Assembly (NCBI GenBank): GCA_030267965.1
Contig: BRYA01000093.1
Location: 5,921-56,505, forward strand
Length of the DNA: 50,585 nucleotides
Reading direction: 5' to 3'
From: Triparma columacea
Lineage: Eukaryota > Sar > Bolidophyceae > Parmales > Triparmaceae
Of this stretch, positions 10,696 to 22,295 are shown piece after piece. The translations under genes were made by a program, and so were the position numbers. Below the pieces are notes generated by a model. It saw only the letters and a list, made by a program, of their open reading frames with translations, did not search any database and was not told where the DNA came from. Each line of letters opens with the position of its first letter. The stretch's first letter is position 1.

Positions 10696-11637
10696 TTACA
10701 TGACCTTTTTAACCCACTCCTCCATCCCTTCCCCCTTATCCCCATACCCTTCCTTCCCGTTGCTCTTACGTCCAAGTTTCCTCTTCTCGAACCCGCTTTC
10801 AACCCCGCTAAGTTTGAATGGCCACAGGAAGTTATTAACCTCCCTAAAGCTTCCCGTCGGTTCCACCAGTTCCGCCACAACGTCATCCACGCATATGCAC
10901 CCCGTGGATTCCCCGAGGTTGTCTTCTACGATAACGTTGTTGTTAAGAGGAACCCTCTCCTTCCCACCGTCCTGGTTTACCTTGGCGAAACCCCTCCTGC
11001 TTAGTAGCTCCTTAACGGCGGACTCACCGAGGACACCGTATGACACGTACTGCTCGACGGCCTCGAGCTCACGACGAGTGTCAGATGTGAACCTAATGAA
11101 GGCACCGTCGTTGAGGTTTCGGAGCCTGAACTTGTTTAGGGTACGGGTTACTACGGAGGGTGTGTGGGAATCGTCGGGACGGATTCGCACGGCGAACACG
11201 CAGGGGGAGTGGAGGGAGTTGGACTTGTAGGTTAGGACCGTCGTCCTCCTCCTGCTCTGAGAACCTTCATCCTTGTCCATTTCTTCTTCCTCCTCCTCAG
11301 CCTCCTCGCTGTCACTCTCACTCTCTCTCTCTACTTCCTCTCCAGTGAGTTCATCGACAGTTTTGGTCCCTAATTGTCCCTGTTTCCTCTTTCTGCTTTG
11401 TAGTCCCTTTTCCTTAACTCTCTTAAATCTCCTTTGATGATTAACCTTTCCTCTTTTGCTTGCTACGAATGCTTCAGGTTTCCTTACTTTAATTACGTTA
11501 TTCCTCTTTTTGAAGACTTTACGGTTACCCTGTGCCTTAAGGCGGTCATTTCTTGCTAACGAAAGCCTTTCTAGGTTAGCTTTCTTCTTTAGAACAAGCT
11601 CTGGAACGAGGGAGGGCTTGGATGGATCAAATGACAT
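10696..11637 (-). CDS. RPL7-like ribosome biogenesis protein (uL30 family, Rlp7/RPL7L1 type)
   Basis: Intronless, 313 aa, ATG at 11637. The basic N-terminal helix region (VLKKKANLERLSLARNDR) is the eukaryotic L7 N-terminal signature. The uL30 fold follows from about residue 145 (FAVRIRPDDSHTP, LRNLNDGAFIRFTSDT, ELLSRRGFAKVN, PLNNNVIVEDNLGE). A Lys/Arg-rich segment and a run of Ser/Glu/Asp (about 95-125) interrupt the two parts, a feature of nucleolar biogenesis factors rather than of the ribosomal protein. At 313 aa it is longer than RPL7 (about 250) and close to Rlp7. Expected role: 27S pre-rRNA processing for the 60S subunit in the nucleolus. The gene is divergent from adenylosuccinate synthetase across 414 bp. 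Confidence 0.8.
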   Translation of the reverse strand: MSFDPSKPSLVPELVLKKKANLERLSLARNDRLKAQGNRKVFKKRNNVIKVRKPEAFVASKRGKVNHQRRFKRVKEKGLQSRKRKQGQLGTKTVDELTGEEVERESESDSEEAEEEEEEMDKDEGSQSRRRTTVLTYKSNSLHSPCVFAVRIRPDDSHTPSVVTRTLNKFRLRNLNDGAFIRFTSDTRRELEAVEQYVSYGVLGESAVKELLSRRGFAKVNQDGGKERVPLNNNVIVEDNLGESTGCICVDDVVAELVEPTGSFREVNNFLWPFKLSGVESGFEKRKLGRKSNGKEGYGDKGEGMEEWVKKVM

Positions 11638-12051
11638 CTTTGTGGTGTTTGTGGGGTGTTTGAGCGGTGTTTATCCCTCTCTACTGCTTAATATAAACAC
11701 TACGGAGTTGATGATGTGTATAGATTGTTTAGATAATACTTGTGTAGTGAGATATTTGAGATACAATCACTTTTGACCCTTTTGGGTGGGTGGGTGGAGG
11801 GTGGAAGGAAGAAAAGGACTCCAAGAAAAGGGCAAGGGGGGCACTCAAAAACTACATCAAAACGCATCCGCAAAACGCATCAAAACATATTAAAAACACA
11901 TCCCCGCAGTAGGAGTACGATAGTGGGTATATGGCTTAAAGATGACGACGGGAAGGAAAGGGAAAGGGGGCCACTTGCAGGGGCTCGACAACACCCTCCT
12001 TGTCCATCCTTTTCTGAGGAAAAAAGGCCACCACCGGGCCACTCCTTAAAC
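11638..12051. promoter_or_regulatory. Divergent promoter region
   Basis: 414 bp between the start codons of the RPL7-like gene (minus) and adenylosuccinate synthetase (plus). At 11848-11902 there is a small A-rich repetition of the type CAAAACGCATC/CAAAACACATC. No other element is recognised. Confidence 0.45.
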
Positions 12052-14033
12052 ATGTTTAGCAAACTAGCAAGCCGTCCTATCGCTATTGGAATTGGAGCAT
12101 CGTTGTCAATGGTATGTATATATTGTTGTTGCTGTGTTTAAAATGGTTATGATGTTGATAATGGAAAATGAAGGCACCTTCCCGCCACCATTCCCCCGAC
12201 CCGTCTTCTTGATGTCTCAAAATATCCACTTCAAAAATAGATAAAAACATTTTATACATACATACACATCTATACAATAACTACGAGAGCGATGAAGTCA
12301 TTATATCCACTCAATTCACGCTCTATAACCTCATATAAATATATCCACTCACACCACAACCACCCACACCCCCAACCCACCCCCAGGCTCTCGCGGCCAA
12401 CGCCAGCAGCTCCTCCCCCTCTCCAGCCTCCTGCGATGCCGACGCTCCCGTCCCACTTTCCAAGATGCTTTCCACCATCCAGTCTTCCCTCTCTAGAATT
12501 GAAGCGACCCTCGGCATCCCTCCCCCCGCCCCCAAGTACACCCCCCCCCCCGCCAACACCTCCTACAACCCCGCCACCCCCAAAACCCCCCCCGTCACAC
12601 CCCACGGCATCGACATCGTCCTCGGTGCCCAGTGGGGCGACGAGGGTAAGGGTAAGCTTGTGGACATCCTCTCCCAGACCTACGACGTCTGCGCCCGCGT
12701 TGCAGGGGGGTCTAACGCCGGCCACACCATCGTCGCCAACGGGCGCAAGTACAAGTTCCACCTCGTCCCCTCCGGGATCCTCAACGAGACCGCCGTCTGC
12801 ATCATTGGTAACGGTGTAGTCGTACATTTACCAAGCTTCCTGGAGGAACTTAAGAGCCTCGAGCTCGCGGGGGTTAAGTGGGAGGGCAGGATCAAGCTGA
12901 GCGATAGGGCTCACATGGTATTCGACTTCCACCAGGACGTCGACGGTAAGCAGGAGACGAAGCTTGGTCGTAACAAGATCGGCACTACCAAGAAGGGCAT
13001 CGGACCCGCTTACGCTAGCAAGATCAGCAGGAACGGGGTCAGGGTGGGGGACCTGAAGGACATGGAGTACTTTGAGGAGAGGTTCAGGATCCTGTGCGAA
13101 TACCAGATGCAGGCTAACCCAGGACTTGAGATTGACGTGGAGAAGGAGGTGAGTAAAAGAGGGGGAGGGGGGGGAGGGGGTGGACAAGAGAAAGAAAGGG
13201 GGGCGAAGGGGGTCTGTTAAAATTCTCCCTAACACAAACCAAAACCCGCCTGAAATGATGCTCAGCTTGAGTACTACCGCAAGATCTCCCCTTACGTCCA
13301 GGGCATGACGACAGACACTATCGAGTACACTAACCAGGCCTACCTGTCCGGCAAGAAGATCCTCGTTGAGGGCGCCAACGCAACCATGCTCGACATTGAC
13401 TTCGGGACCTACCCCTTCGTCACCAGCAGCAACCCCTCCATCGGGTCGGTCCTCACAGGGCTCGGCGTATCACCCAGGAAGCTCAACGGAATCTACGGAA
13501 CCGTCAAGGCCTACTGCACCAGGGTCGGGGAGGGGCCCTTCCCAACGGAGCTCGTTGACGAGCCTGGAAGCACGGGGGAATTCCTTAGGTCGAACGGGTA
13601 CGAGTTCGGGACCACGACGGGACGCCCCCGGAGGTGCGGGTGGCTGGATATACCGCAGATGAAATTCTCGACGAACATTAACGGGTTCACATCACTGAAC
13701 CTTACCAAGCTCGACGTACTAACGGGACTGCCTGAACTTAAGGTCGGCATCAAGTACAAACTCAACGGTAAGACCATCGACACCATGCCAGCTAACCTAA
13801 AGGTAATGACGTCCCCCTCCTTCGAGGTTGAGTACGAGGTCCTCCCAGGTTGGACTGAGGACATCTCAACCTGCACGAAGTTCGAGGAGCTCCCCCCGAA
13901 CGCCCAGAAGTACGTGCTGAGGGTACAGGAACTTATAGGGGTCCCGATTAGGTGGATTGGGGTGGGACCTAATAGGCTGGACGTCGTTGATAGGGGACCG
14001 GGATGGGACGTTGTGGAACAGAAGAGGATGTAA
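12052..14033 (+). CDS. purA: Adenylosuccinate synthetase
   Basis: Three exons, 12052-12111, 12387-13148 and 13266-14033, give 529 aa; both introns are phase 0. The enzyme condenses IMP with aspartate using GTP, the first committed step to AMP. The GTP-binding loop [14 protein letters not shown] starts the core at about residue 98, followed by [38 protein letters not shown] and [10 protein letters not shown], all diagnostic. An N-terminal extension of about 95 residues is split by intron 1. Its first 25 residues ([19 protein letters not shown]) look like an organelle targeting or signal sequence, and a Pro/Thr-rich linker precedes the core. Organelle import is likely, but whether plastid or mitochondrion cannot be decided. 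The gene is convergent with ubiquilin. Confidence 0.95.
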
Positions 14034-14225
14034 AATGATCTAGAGAAACAGGGGGGAGGGAGGGGGGGGCTAAAAAGAGAGGGAGGAGGTTTGTAGTGTT
14101 CTTACTTCGCAAAACAAAAAATGTTGTCAGAGCATCCTCTCAGACATTTCTTTTCTTCTTTTTGCGTTTCATCCCTTTTAGGTCTTACTTATTGTTGTTA
14201 CATGATCCCCCCCGCTTATGCTGCA

Positions 14226-14333
14226 TTGTTGTTGTTGTTATTGTTGTTGTTGTTGCTGCTATTGCCGCGCTGCTGTTGCTGTTGCTCTTACTAAAATTGC
14301 TGCCGCGGCTGTTGCTGCTGCTGTGTGTGATTT
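14226..14333 (+). repeat. GTT/GCT trinucleotide-rich microsatellite
   Basis: Imperfect trinucleotide run (GTT, GCT and variants) between the convergent ends of adenylosuccinate synthetase and ubiquilin. On the minus strand it reads CAA/CAG-like, but it lies beyond the ubiquilin stop at 14410 and so is untranslated. Confidence 0.8.
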
Positions 14334-14409
14334 TCTTCATTTCGCCCCCCCCTGCCCCCCTGCCCCCCTGCCCAAACTTTCTTCTCTTCGTCTCCTCCTT
14401 CCAAGAAGC

Positions 14410-16065
14410 TCAGCTGCTGAGCAGCCTCTCGACAGCCCTGTTCACGTTCCCGTTAGTCGCCGTAAGCGCCCCGATGTTTGCCTCCTCGTCCGTGAAACCC
14501 ATGTCGTTCAAGCTCGCCAGCTGCCTAGCGAACCTCTCCCTCGGGGGTTGGGGGGCCGCCGCCGCAAAAGGAGCACCGGGGGCGACGCCACCGGACACGT
14601 TCATGTTCTGGGCCGAGTTGATGAGGTTGGAGAAGTCCAGCCCGTTGATGGTCGCGGTAGCTGGGGTCGCAGGGGGAGGGGGGGCGCCTGCGGGGGGGGG
14701 GAACATGCCCCCCAAGCCCCCGGGGCCGCCGACCCCGGAGCCCATGGCCTGCTGCATGTTCAGCATGGCCCTCATATTGTCCGGGTTCATCATCTGCTGC
14801 AGGGCCGCGGGGTTGTTCATCATGTCCCGCATCATGGGGTTCGCATCCATCATCTGCCTCATCATTGGGTTGCTGTTGAGCATGGTCTGCATCATCTGGG
14901 GGTTCGCCGCCATTTGCTGCATGGCCTGCTGCATCATGGGGTTATCGAGCATGGACGAGAGGGTGTTCATGTCAGGCATGGTCCCAGGGGTCATGCCTGG
15001 AAGACCTCCCATGCCACCCATGCCGCCCATGCCGGCGAAGGGGTTTACGGGGGCTCCCGCTCCCGCAGGGTTGGGCGCCGCCGAGGAGTTGGGGTTGGGC
15101 GTCGATCCCCAAGGGTTGGGCATGGGGGTTCCCTGGAGGCCTGCGTTTAAATTAGTCCCTTCAGCCGGCGTGCTGCTGTTCCCGGTGCTCGCCCCCCCCG
15201 CAGCTCCGGGGGCCATGGCCTCCTCCATGGGGGCCTGAACCTCCTCGTACATGCGACGGAGGTGGTCCATCCCGCCGGGCATGTTCTCGATTTGGCTCAT
15301 AGCTAGCTCCTGGGATCTCATGGCCTGCCTCATGGCCTCAGGGTTCCTCATCATCTCCATGCTGCGGCGCATCATCTCGGGGTCGTTGAGGACCTGCGAG
15401 AGCTGGGGGTTGCGGGACATTAGCTCCTGCATCTGAGGGTTGTTCTGGATGAGGGAAGACATGAGCTCAGGGTTGGACATCATCTGGGTCATCATGGGGG
15501 AGTTCATTATGGATTGCATCATTTCCGGGTTCGACTGTAGCTGTTGCTGCATCGAATTTATGTCAGGCATGCCCCCGCTAAAGGGATTCGCCATGGGGTT
15601 GGTTGCAGTTCTGGGCGGGGGGTTGTTGGAGGAGGGTGCGGGAGCAGGGGGGGGCACAGAAGAGCCTGCTGCAACAGCGGCCGCGTTGGGGACTGCGCGG
15701 GAGGCGGTGCCACGGACCATGTGGATGGTCTGGTTGTCCTCGAAACCGTAAGATGCGAGGGTTTGCTCGTCCTTGAGGACCCGGCCCTTAAAAATTAGTC
15801 TCTGTGACTCTTCTGGCACTTGAGAGGAGGAGTGGATCACTGACTTGAGAGCGTGGATTGTTGTCTTCGCAGGAGGGAGAGAATTGTATTGGCGGGGTGA
15901 GTAAGTAGGCGCTGGCTGGGCTGTAACGTCTTCTACTGTCCTGTATGAATCTAACTGTCATGGACTTCCGCGGCTCCTTTGTCCTCTGCCACTCACCTCC
16001 AATGAAGGAACGGTTACGGAGAACCTCGAGTCGCCTGTGCTGCGGACGTTCACTGTCACAGCCAT
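14410..16065 (-). CDS. Ubiquilin / Dsk2-type ubiquitin shuttle protein
   Basis: Two exons, complement of 14410-15864 and 15997-16065, give 507 aa. Exon 1 (MAVTVNVRSTGDSRFSVTV) plus the start of exon 2 (TTIHALKSVI ... LIFKGRVLKDEQTLASYGF) form the ubiquitin-like domain. The middle consists of Met/Gln/Asn-rich STI1 repeats (NPMMRQMMDANPMMRDMM and similar), and the C-terminal 45 residues form a UBA domain (LASLNDMGFTDEEANIGAL). It delivers ubiquitylated clients to the proteasome. The acceptor of the intron ends in AAG, less usual than CAG or TAG, but it restores the UBL domain exactly in phase 0. The length fits ubiquilins. Confidence 0.94.
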
Positions 16066-16406
16066 TTGACTGTATACAAGAGGCACGGGGATGCTTAGAG
16101 AGTGAGATAATGGGAGAGAAAAGGAGGGCGAGAGACTCTTTAGAAATCTGAGAGGATTACAATAACAACCAAACGCGATGAGGGATGAAAAACGTACCTA
16201 GCTGAATAAACGAGGGATACTTGAGGGGATTGTAGGGGTTGTGGCGACGTATCTGGTGACTGTGGGATTTGTAGTGTCTTCGAAGAAAAATGATAATAAA
16301 GCAAAATCGGAAGATGGAAGAAGATGATTTAACAGAGATGTGCTGGCCAATAACTCAAAATCTTAACAAAACCAAATCGATGATTGTCCGCACTGACACC
16401 TCCTTA
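16066..16406. other. Intergenic
   Basis: 341 bp between the ubiquilin start and the stop of the upstream minus-strand kinase-like gene. It should hold the ubiquilin promoter. No gene or repeat seen. Confidence 0.5.
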
Positions 16407-17717
16407 TCAGCGCATTGGATACTTTGCCATAAAAATATTGCCCCAGGCGCTCTCGCTAAGTTCCTTCCCTCCCTTCCCCGCCTCCCTTTCCAACCCCTCC
16501 ACAAGCTGTCTACTCCTCCACATCGCGTACTCATACCCCCCCCCGTCCCCCCCGGCCCCCTTCCCCTTACTCGCAACCGCTGAGCAGTAAAGCATCAAAC
16601 AAACCTCGTACATATTAGTAGCGTCCTGAATGTTGTACCCAGGCGGCAATGGAGGTTTCTTCCTTGCTCGTAAGCACGACCCCAAGTGCTGGAAGTATAT
16701 CGCGAGGAATTCTTCTTCCCTCATATCCCGCACAAGTAGCCCCTGGTCCACACTCTCGCATAGTAAGACGGCAACGTCATAGACGCCATACCCCCTACCA
16801 GCCTTTTTGAAGTCGAAGGCTGCGCAGCTAGAGTAAGTGTCGGGGATACTGCTAGGAAAGAAAGCGAGGTTGCTGGAGACGAAGTCACCGTGGATTATCG
16901 TCCTGTGCTTGCGGGTACGCTGGAGGCCTGTGGTGACACGATTGAGTAGACCTGACTTCATCGTGGCAAGTTTGTCTCCAAGCTCTCCCCAGTTTCCCTC
17001 ATCATCCATTCCCCCCTCATCCTCCAAGTCTAACCCCCCCCCCAGTTCGAAAATTGTTCCATCCTCGTCCTTGCTCTCCCATTGAATAGAGTGAAAGTCA
17101 GCCAAATACATAATCGCGGCCACAGTATCGTAATAATCCAGCTTCAAACCTGGTCTACCCCTAACGCTCACCCCACTGCCGGAGCACAAATCGGATAGCA
17201 ACATGGTGAAGACTGCCCCCCCTCTCTCCCCCGAACCACTTTGGGGGGCCTTTATACTCCAAGCTTTGGGAATCGATACACCGCCACCGTGGTAGTAGTC
17301 CGAATAGTGGAGGTAAAAATTAGCCTCATTCATCCTCTCTGCAATGTCATTCGTCTTAGCGACCGCGCTAGTTGGCCTTGAGGCAACTTGTTTGCTGCAG
17401 TGCGGAGAGGAGGAGGGGTGAACACTAAAGTCGGCACTTTGGCACGAACACCATCTTCACCCTTTAAATCCCACCCCAACACCCCAACCCCCCCACCCCA
17501 CCCACCTCCTCTTGGAAACCAGGTTGAGAGCGTTCCCTCTCGCATCCTTCACACACAAAGTCGCGACGATAACATCACTTGGTCCCCACCTATACCCCGG
17601 AGAAGTAGTTCCGCCTTCGAATATTGGCTCCTCCTTTGAGATGCTATCAATAATCAGCCCCGGACAACATGGCTGTATGGTGCTGATGGTGAGCGGGGCT
17701 TTGCCTTTGTACGGCAT
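16407..17717 (-). CDS. APH-fold (aminoglycoside phosphotransferase-like) small-molecule kinase
   Basis: Two exons, complement of 16407-17394 and 17506-17717, give 399 aa; the single intron joins AG|C in phase. The catalytic loop IIHGDFVSSNLAFF matches the Brenner motif HGDxxxxN, and CAAFDFKKAGRGYGVYDVA supplies the metal-binding Asp, as in APH/choline-kinase/EcKinase-like proteins. The N-terminal lobe has a plausible Lys in VIVATLCVKDARGN and a conserved-looking helix EANFYLHYSDYY. An acidic Gly-rich insert sits at about 170-190. The substrate is unknown; the family phosphorylates choline, sugars, steroids or antibiotics. The start codon lies 209 bp from that of the divergent F-box-like gene. 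Confidence 0.75.
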
Positions 17718-17926
17718 TCAAGAGAAGGAAGACCCTGAAGGGCAAACGCGAGGGATTTCGTGACCCGTTGAGCGTTCTCCGGGATTTTTTCCCTCAGGAT
17801 TTCTTTGTGCTGTTTTTCACTGTTACTTCCTTTACAATTAGCTCAATTTCCCTGATCACATTGCGCTCTTCAAACTCATCAAACCAGTATAAACTATTCC
17901 CTCCTTTCTCCACTTCCCCCAAATTT
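17718..17926. promoter_or_regulatory. Divergent promoter region
   Basis: 209 bp between the starts of the kinase-like gene (minus) and the F-box-like gene (plus). Both transcripts must begin in it. No element recognised. Confidence 0.45.
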
Positions 17927-20318
17927 ATGCAAACATTCCTCTTGGACCCCCTTTCTCCCTGCTCCCCAATGTCTCGCAAGATTAAGCAATTCTATGATGA
18001 GGATGATGACTATTATGACTACAACGACTACGATGACCACGACGATTACGACGATAACAACGAAGGTGACCCCGCTGATTCTCACATCATATCCTTATCG
18101 TCCCAAACGATAGATTTAGGGAGTCTTGCATTCCCCCCCCCTCAACCCTTAGAACTCCCTCCCTCTCTCCCCCCCACCCCGTTGGAACACAAAAAGCCGA
18201 AGTTCGACGTTAAACTTCCGCTTTTCAAGGCATTTCAGGAGATAGTTCTATCTGCTAAGGTCGGAAAGTGTGCACGAACAGTCTCCTCTTCCCAGAAACT
18301 CTTCATTGAGGATCTGCCTTCCGACGCCCTTCTCCTCCTCTCTCACTTTCTCCCCCTATCATCCCTTGGCTCTCTCTGCACTTCCTCTAAAGTTTTCTCG
18401 TCAATCTATTCTCTCCCCGCCCTCTTCGTCATTGGGACAGAATTGACTCACCCTGATATTGCGAACCAAGCGGCCCTGCATGGAGTCCGACACATCTCGC
18501 CCGATTCATGCTTTATCCCTCTCAAGAATCCTCCTGAAGTTCTCTGCAAGTCAGTGAGAAAGTATGCCTTCGAAGCAGCAAACCTACATATTCCACCGGC
18601 AACCACTTTTAAGCTCGGTGAGGCTGAGGAGAGTTTTGATCTCCGGACCTTTCTTCTTGCTAACCCCTATTCGGTCATTGTTTCGCCCCCCCCGCCCTCT
18701 CTTTTCTTCGGTTTTCGCAGTTGCATCTACCTTTCACGGAAGTCTCGGTCCAGAGGGTAGTAAGCCCCTGTCGCAATTCTCCTTGGACAAAGTTGCGCCC
18801 GACAGGTTCTCGGTGTTCAGCTGCAGCAGCGACTTCAGGTCATATTCTGTGGGAAGATTTTCCAAAAATCAATCTGTCGCAGTGGCCTCCTTCATTAATC
18901 TTGAACACAAAAACACATCCGCTATGTTCTTTTCCCATCCTAACAGTCTTCTTTTCACATCGAACCATACCCACTTAAAGTGCGAAAGCATATCCTCGCA
19001 AACGAAGAGGTGCATCACTAACACTAACCTTTCTCACACGATGAATTACATATCGTCGCCTTCTCCTTCGATGTTAGTCTGTAGTAATCTCAACACGACC
19101 CAAAACAACTCAATTCTGCTCTTCCCAATAACGGCGGGAAGTATAAATGAGCCGACGTACACCATCCCAGCCGACAAGAGCATGCGTATACACACCATTT
19201 GTTCAAGGGGAAATGTCGTGGTCGTGGGGGGGGCAAACGTGGTGAAGATCTACGATGTGCGGGCAAAACCAACCCCGAGAGCTGAAATGAAGTTCGATTG
19301 GTCCGCAATGTTTACATCCCAGCCCTCTTCTATGACGATTGCGTGCGGCAGGGCCTTCTTCCTAAACCCGGCGCATGGACTGTTCTTCAGCGATCGAAAG
19401 ATAATGAACTTGAACTCATACCCGTCGAATTCCTATGATAAAAAAGCAATTTCATTGCAAGCAAAGGCAGTCAAGATCCCCGCTGCCCCAAGCGCCATGT
19501 GCATTACTTCTGAGCACATTCTCCATACGAGCAATTCCTTTAACATTTACTCTTTTGATATTCGGAAATGCAATGCATCATTCTCCGAAACATCCTTGCG
19601 CACCGGCGACGTCGGAGGCGGGGGAGGAATTGTTAAGCTAGTCGGTGACGACACAAAGCTTGCCTGTGTCACACAGAGGTGCTCTTCCTCATCATTTTTT
19701 CAACCACCTTACCATTCAAGCAAGTGCGACATCATCCCCCACTTACGAGGGCATTTCCTTTCTCACGAAAACTCCGACAAAGCGATTTCGTGGGAAGAGT
19801 TTAAGGTTCCCACGAGAGGCAACCCTAACCCTGCAAATGAAGTGAGAGACGTCGAGCTTCACGAAAACCTTTTAGCAGTGTCCCTCCCAAGCGGCGTGCG
19901 CGTTTTTGATCTCAGCGTCCTTGATCCTAATAAAGAATCCTTCCAAGTACTACACGATCACTCCCAATCTTGCGCAGAGGAGAGACATCTAAAGGAGAGA
20001 AAACTTGTGGCGGCGGAAAGATCGCTTGCCTCAGCACGGCGTTCAGACGGCGACACAGGCAGCGATGATGCGGAGGATGAAGTGGAGAGGCGCCGAGCTG
20101 CAGTCCGTGCTAGGCAACAGGCCAAGAAACTAGCCCAGGTGGAGAGGGAGAGGTGAGAATCGACAAACAACGGAAGACCCCAGCGACGACGACTTTGCCG
20201 CCATGCTTCGCTCCACCCTTATTCCTTTACTCATCTCTATCGTTCATTTCTTCACTCGTTACACAGGGGAAAGAAAGCGAAAGAGAGAGAGCGCAAACAA
20301 GGGCACCACCATCGTTGA
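17927..20318 (+). CDS. F-box-like protein with beta-propeller-like C-terminal half
   Basis: Three exons, 17927-18617, 18721-20152 and 20267-20318, give 724 aa; both introns begin GTGAG and keep phase. The first ATG is 17927; 17969 is an alternative. Residues about 20-45 are an Asp/Tyr-rich run (YDEDDDYYDYNDYDD). Residues about 125-165 resemble an F-box (LFIEDLPSDALLLLSHFLPL ... LCTSSKVFSSI). The following 400 residues show WD40-like strands (VVVVGGANVVKIYDVRA, LLAVSLPSGVRVFDLSVLD) without strict WD ends. The C-terminus is a charged helix rich in Glu, Arg and Lys that ends in a basic tail from the small last exon (GKKAKERERKQGHHHR). An SCF ubiquitin-ligase adaptor is the simplest reading; confidence in the F-box is moderate. 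Confidence 0.68.
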
Positions 20319-20389
20319 GAACGCGAATAAAACAGTAATGTCTTTTTTTCAAAATATATATATGTTCTATGTTCTTAGGTTTCTGTTCT

Positions 20390-22295
20390 TTAAATCTTGG
20401 TAGCGCCTGCCTTGACGGCAACGGCTCCTCCGTTCTCGAGGAGGGCAATCTTCTCCTCGAGAGCTTCGACCTTAGTCTTGAGGTTTTTCTTGAAGTCGGA
20501 ATCCTCTTGCCACTTGACGAGCATCTCAGCAACCTTGGTCCATCCATCTTGCTTCACGAAGAAGAAGATGACGCGGATAACACCCAATGCGATGACGATG
20601 AGGAGGAAAGCTCCAATGACGTTGTAAGCTCCACCGGTGGAGAAGAGCTGGGAGATTCCTAGGAAGATACCGGGGAAGATGACGAACATGAAGAGGATGT
20701 AGACAGCGGGGAACAGCTTGTACTGCCTGGTGAACCATCCGAGCTGGCGAGCGGCGCGGAGGGGGAACTGGCGCATGTAAGGAACGGGGAACCAAACGAG
20801 GATACCGAAGATGTTGAAAAACAGGTGGCAGAGGGCAATCTGGACAGCCTCAGGCTTGTCAGAGACCATGGAGGCGAGGAGGGCAGTTCCAGTAGTTCCG
20901 ATGTTGGCACCAAGGGTGAGGGGGAGCATGGCCTCGAGTTTGATGATGTCCATGCCGACGAGGGGGGTGAGGACGGAGGTGGTGATAGAGGAAGACTGGA
21001 CGAGAAGGGTGACGCCAATTCCAATGACAATGGCGAAGTAAGGGTTGATGTTGGTAGCCTTCTTGATGAGAGCGGTGGAGGAGGCCATGACCATGGACTG
21101 GAGGGTCTTGACAAGAGCGTAGAGGCAGACGCAAAGGCCTATGATGGAGATGAAGAGGCAAACTCCTCCAGAGGCCATGTCATCAGCCTTGGAGGCGTGC
21201 TCCTTGTAGAACTCGGGGCAAATCTTCTCGACAGTGTCCTCTCCAGTGAAGGGGTTGTAGATGTTGGAGCACTTGATGAGCCCCTTCTTTCCGACGACGT
21301 CAGGGTTGGTCTCGTCTCCGTCGTGAACGTAAGCGTAAAGCTCGTCACAGGTGTACGTTCCTTTGGCGACATCCTTGATGACGTCCTTGTTGGCGTTAAT
21401 GAGGCGCTTGACGAGAGGTCCGACCCACTTCTTGATAGGTCCTTCCCATTTCTCATCGTCGCTGACATCCTCGGGCTTCATGGCATCGGTCATACTCTCG
21501 AGCATCCTGGTGGCAAGCTCGATAGGGAGGAGGGTCAAAACAGTAAGGTAGTTGAACATGTCGTGGACTGTTGCTCCGGCGAAGGCACGCTCGAACTGAT
21601 CGTCGTCGTTGACCTGTCCAAAGGAGACAATGGTGTTGGTCACAGATGTTCCAATGTTGGCCCCCATAATGACAGGAATGGCAACACGGACACTCATGGC
21701 GTCGGAACCAACAAGAGAGACGACAATGGAGGTGGAAGTGGAAGAAGACTGAACGAGGACGGTGGCGATGATACCAGTCATAAGCCCGGCAATGGGGTTG
21801 TCAAGCCCCTTGAACATGGCACCAGCCTCACATCCTCCGAGGACTTTGAAGGAACCTCCCATGACATCGAGGAAAAAGAGGAAGAAATAGAGGCTGTGCG
21901 TGAGTTGCGGGTTGGGATGGGGTGAGGTGGAAGGGGTGGGATGGGGTAAGAGAGGGAGAAGGAAGATTCGGGCCTGGAATCTAGCCACAACATTTCGCAC
22001 TTACAAGAAAATAAGGGAACAGGTTCTGAGAGCGGTCTGCCTCCAAGACGCAGCATCCTTGGCCTTGAGGGCGTCGATGCAGTTCTGGAGAGAATAGGAC
22101 TCAGAAGTCTGCGAGAGGGTGAAAAAGGGCAAATATTTCAGCATGGGTGAACATGTGCGGTAAGCGGGATGTGTGATAGGTAAAAAAAATCCCTTCTGGC
22201 CGGAGACGGCGCAATAAAAAGTTACTAACCTCATCTGCGTCAACAGCCGTCATCTCCATGGGCACGGGATTCGCGTTAATAGTCTTTACAGTCAT
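20390..22295 (-). CDS. Na+/phosphate cotransporter, SLC34 (NaPi-II) family
   Basis: Three exons, complement of 20390-21893, 22005-22108 and 22230-22295, give 557 aa, ATG at 22295. The two inverted repeat units each carry the QSSS motif: VLVQSSSTSTSIVVSLVG and LLVQSSSITTSVLTPLVG. Each is followed by the second half of the pattern, IPVIMGANIGTSVTNTIVS and LPLTLGANIGTTGTALLAS. A large, mildly acidic loop (about residues 200-310) with several Cys lies between them, like the extracellular loop of animal NaPi-IIa/b. The C-terminus ends in a short coiled coil (LKTKVEALEEKIALLE). It imports inorganic phosphate coupled to Na+ across the plasma membrane, as in marine algae. The donor of intron 1 is GTTAGT. 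It is divergent from the secreted hydrolase. Confidence 0.93.

Noticed and set aside
12270..12827. 185-codon Gly-rich minus-strand frame
   Set aside because: Antisense of the Pro-rich linker and GTP-binding part of adenylosuccinate synthetase.
14096..15238. 380-codon plus-strand frame opposite ubiquilin
   Set aside because: Antisense of Met/Gln/Asn-rich STI1 repeats and of the trinucleotide tract; the minus strand has UBL, STI1 and UBA domains.
20825..21925. 366-codon plus-strand frame opposite the SLC34 gene
   Set aside because: Shadow of a GC-biased coding exon; the minus strand carries both QSSS motifs.
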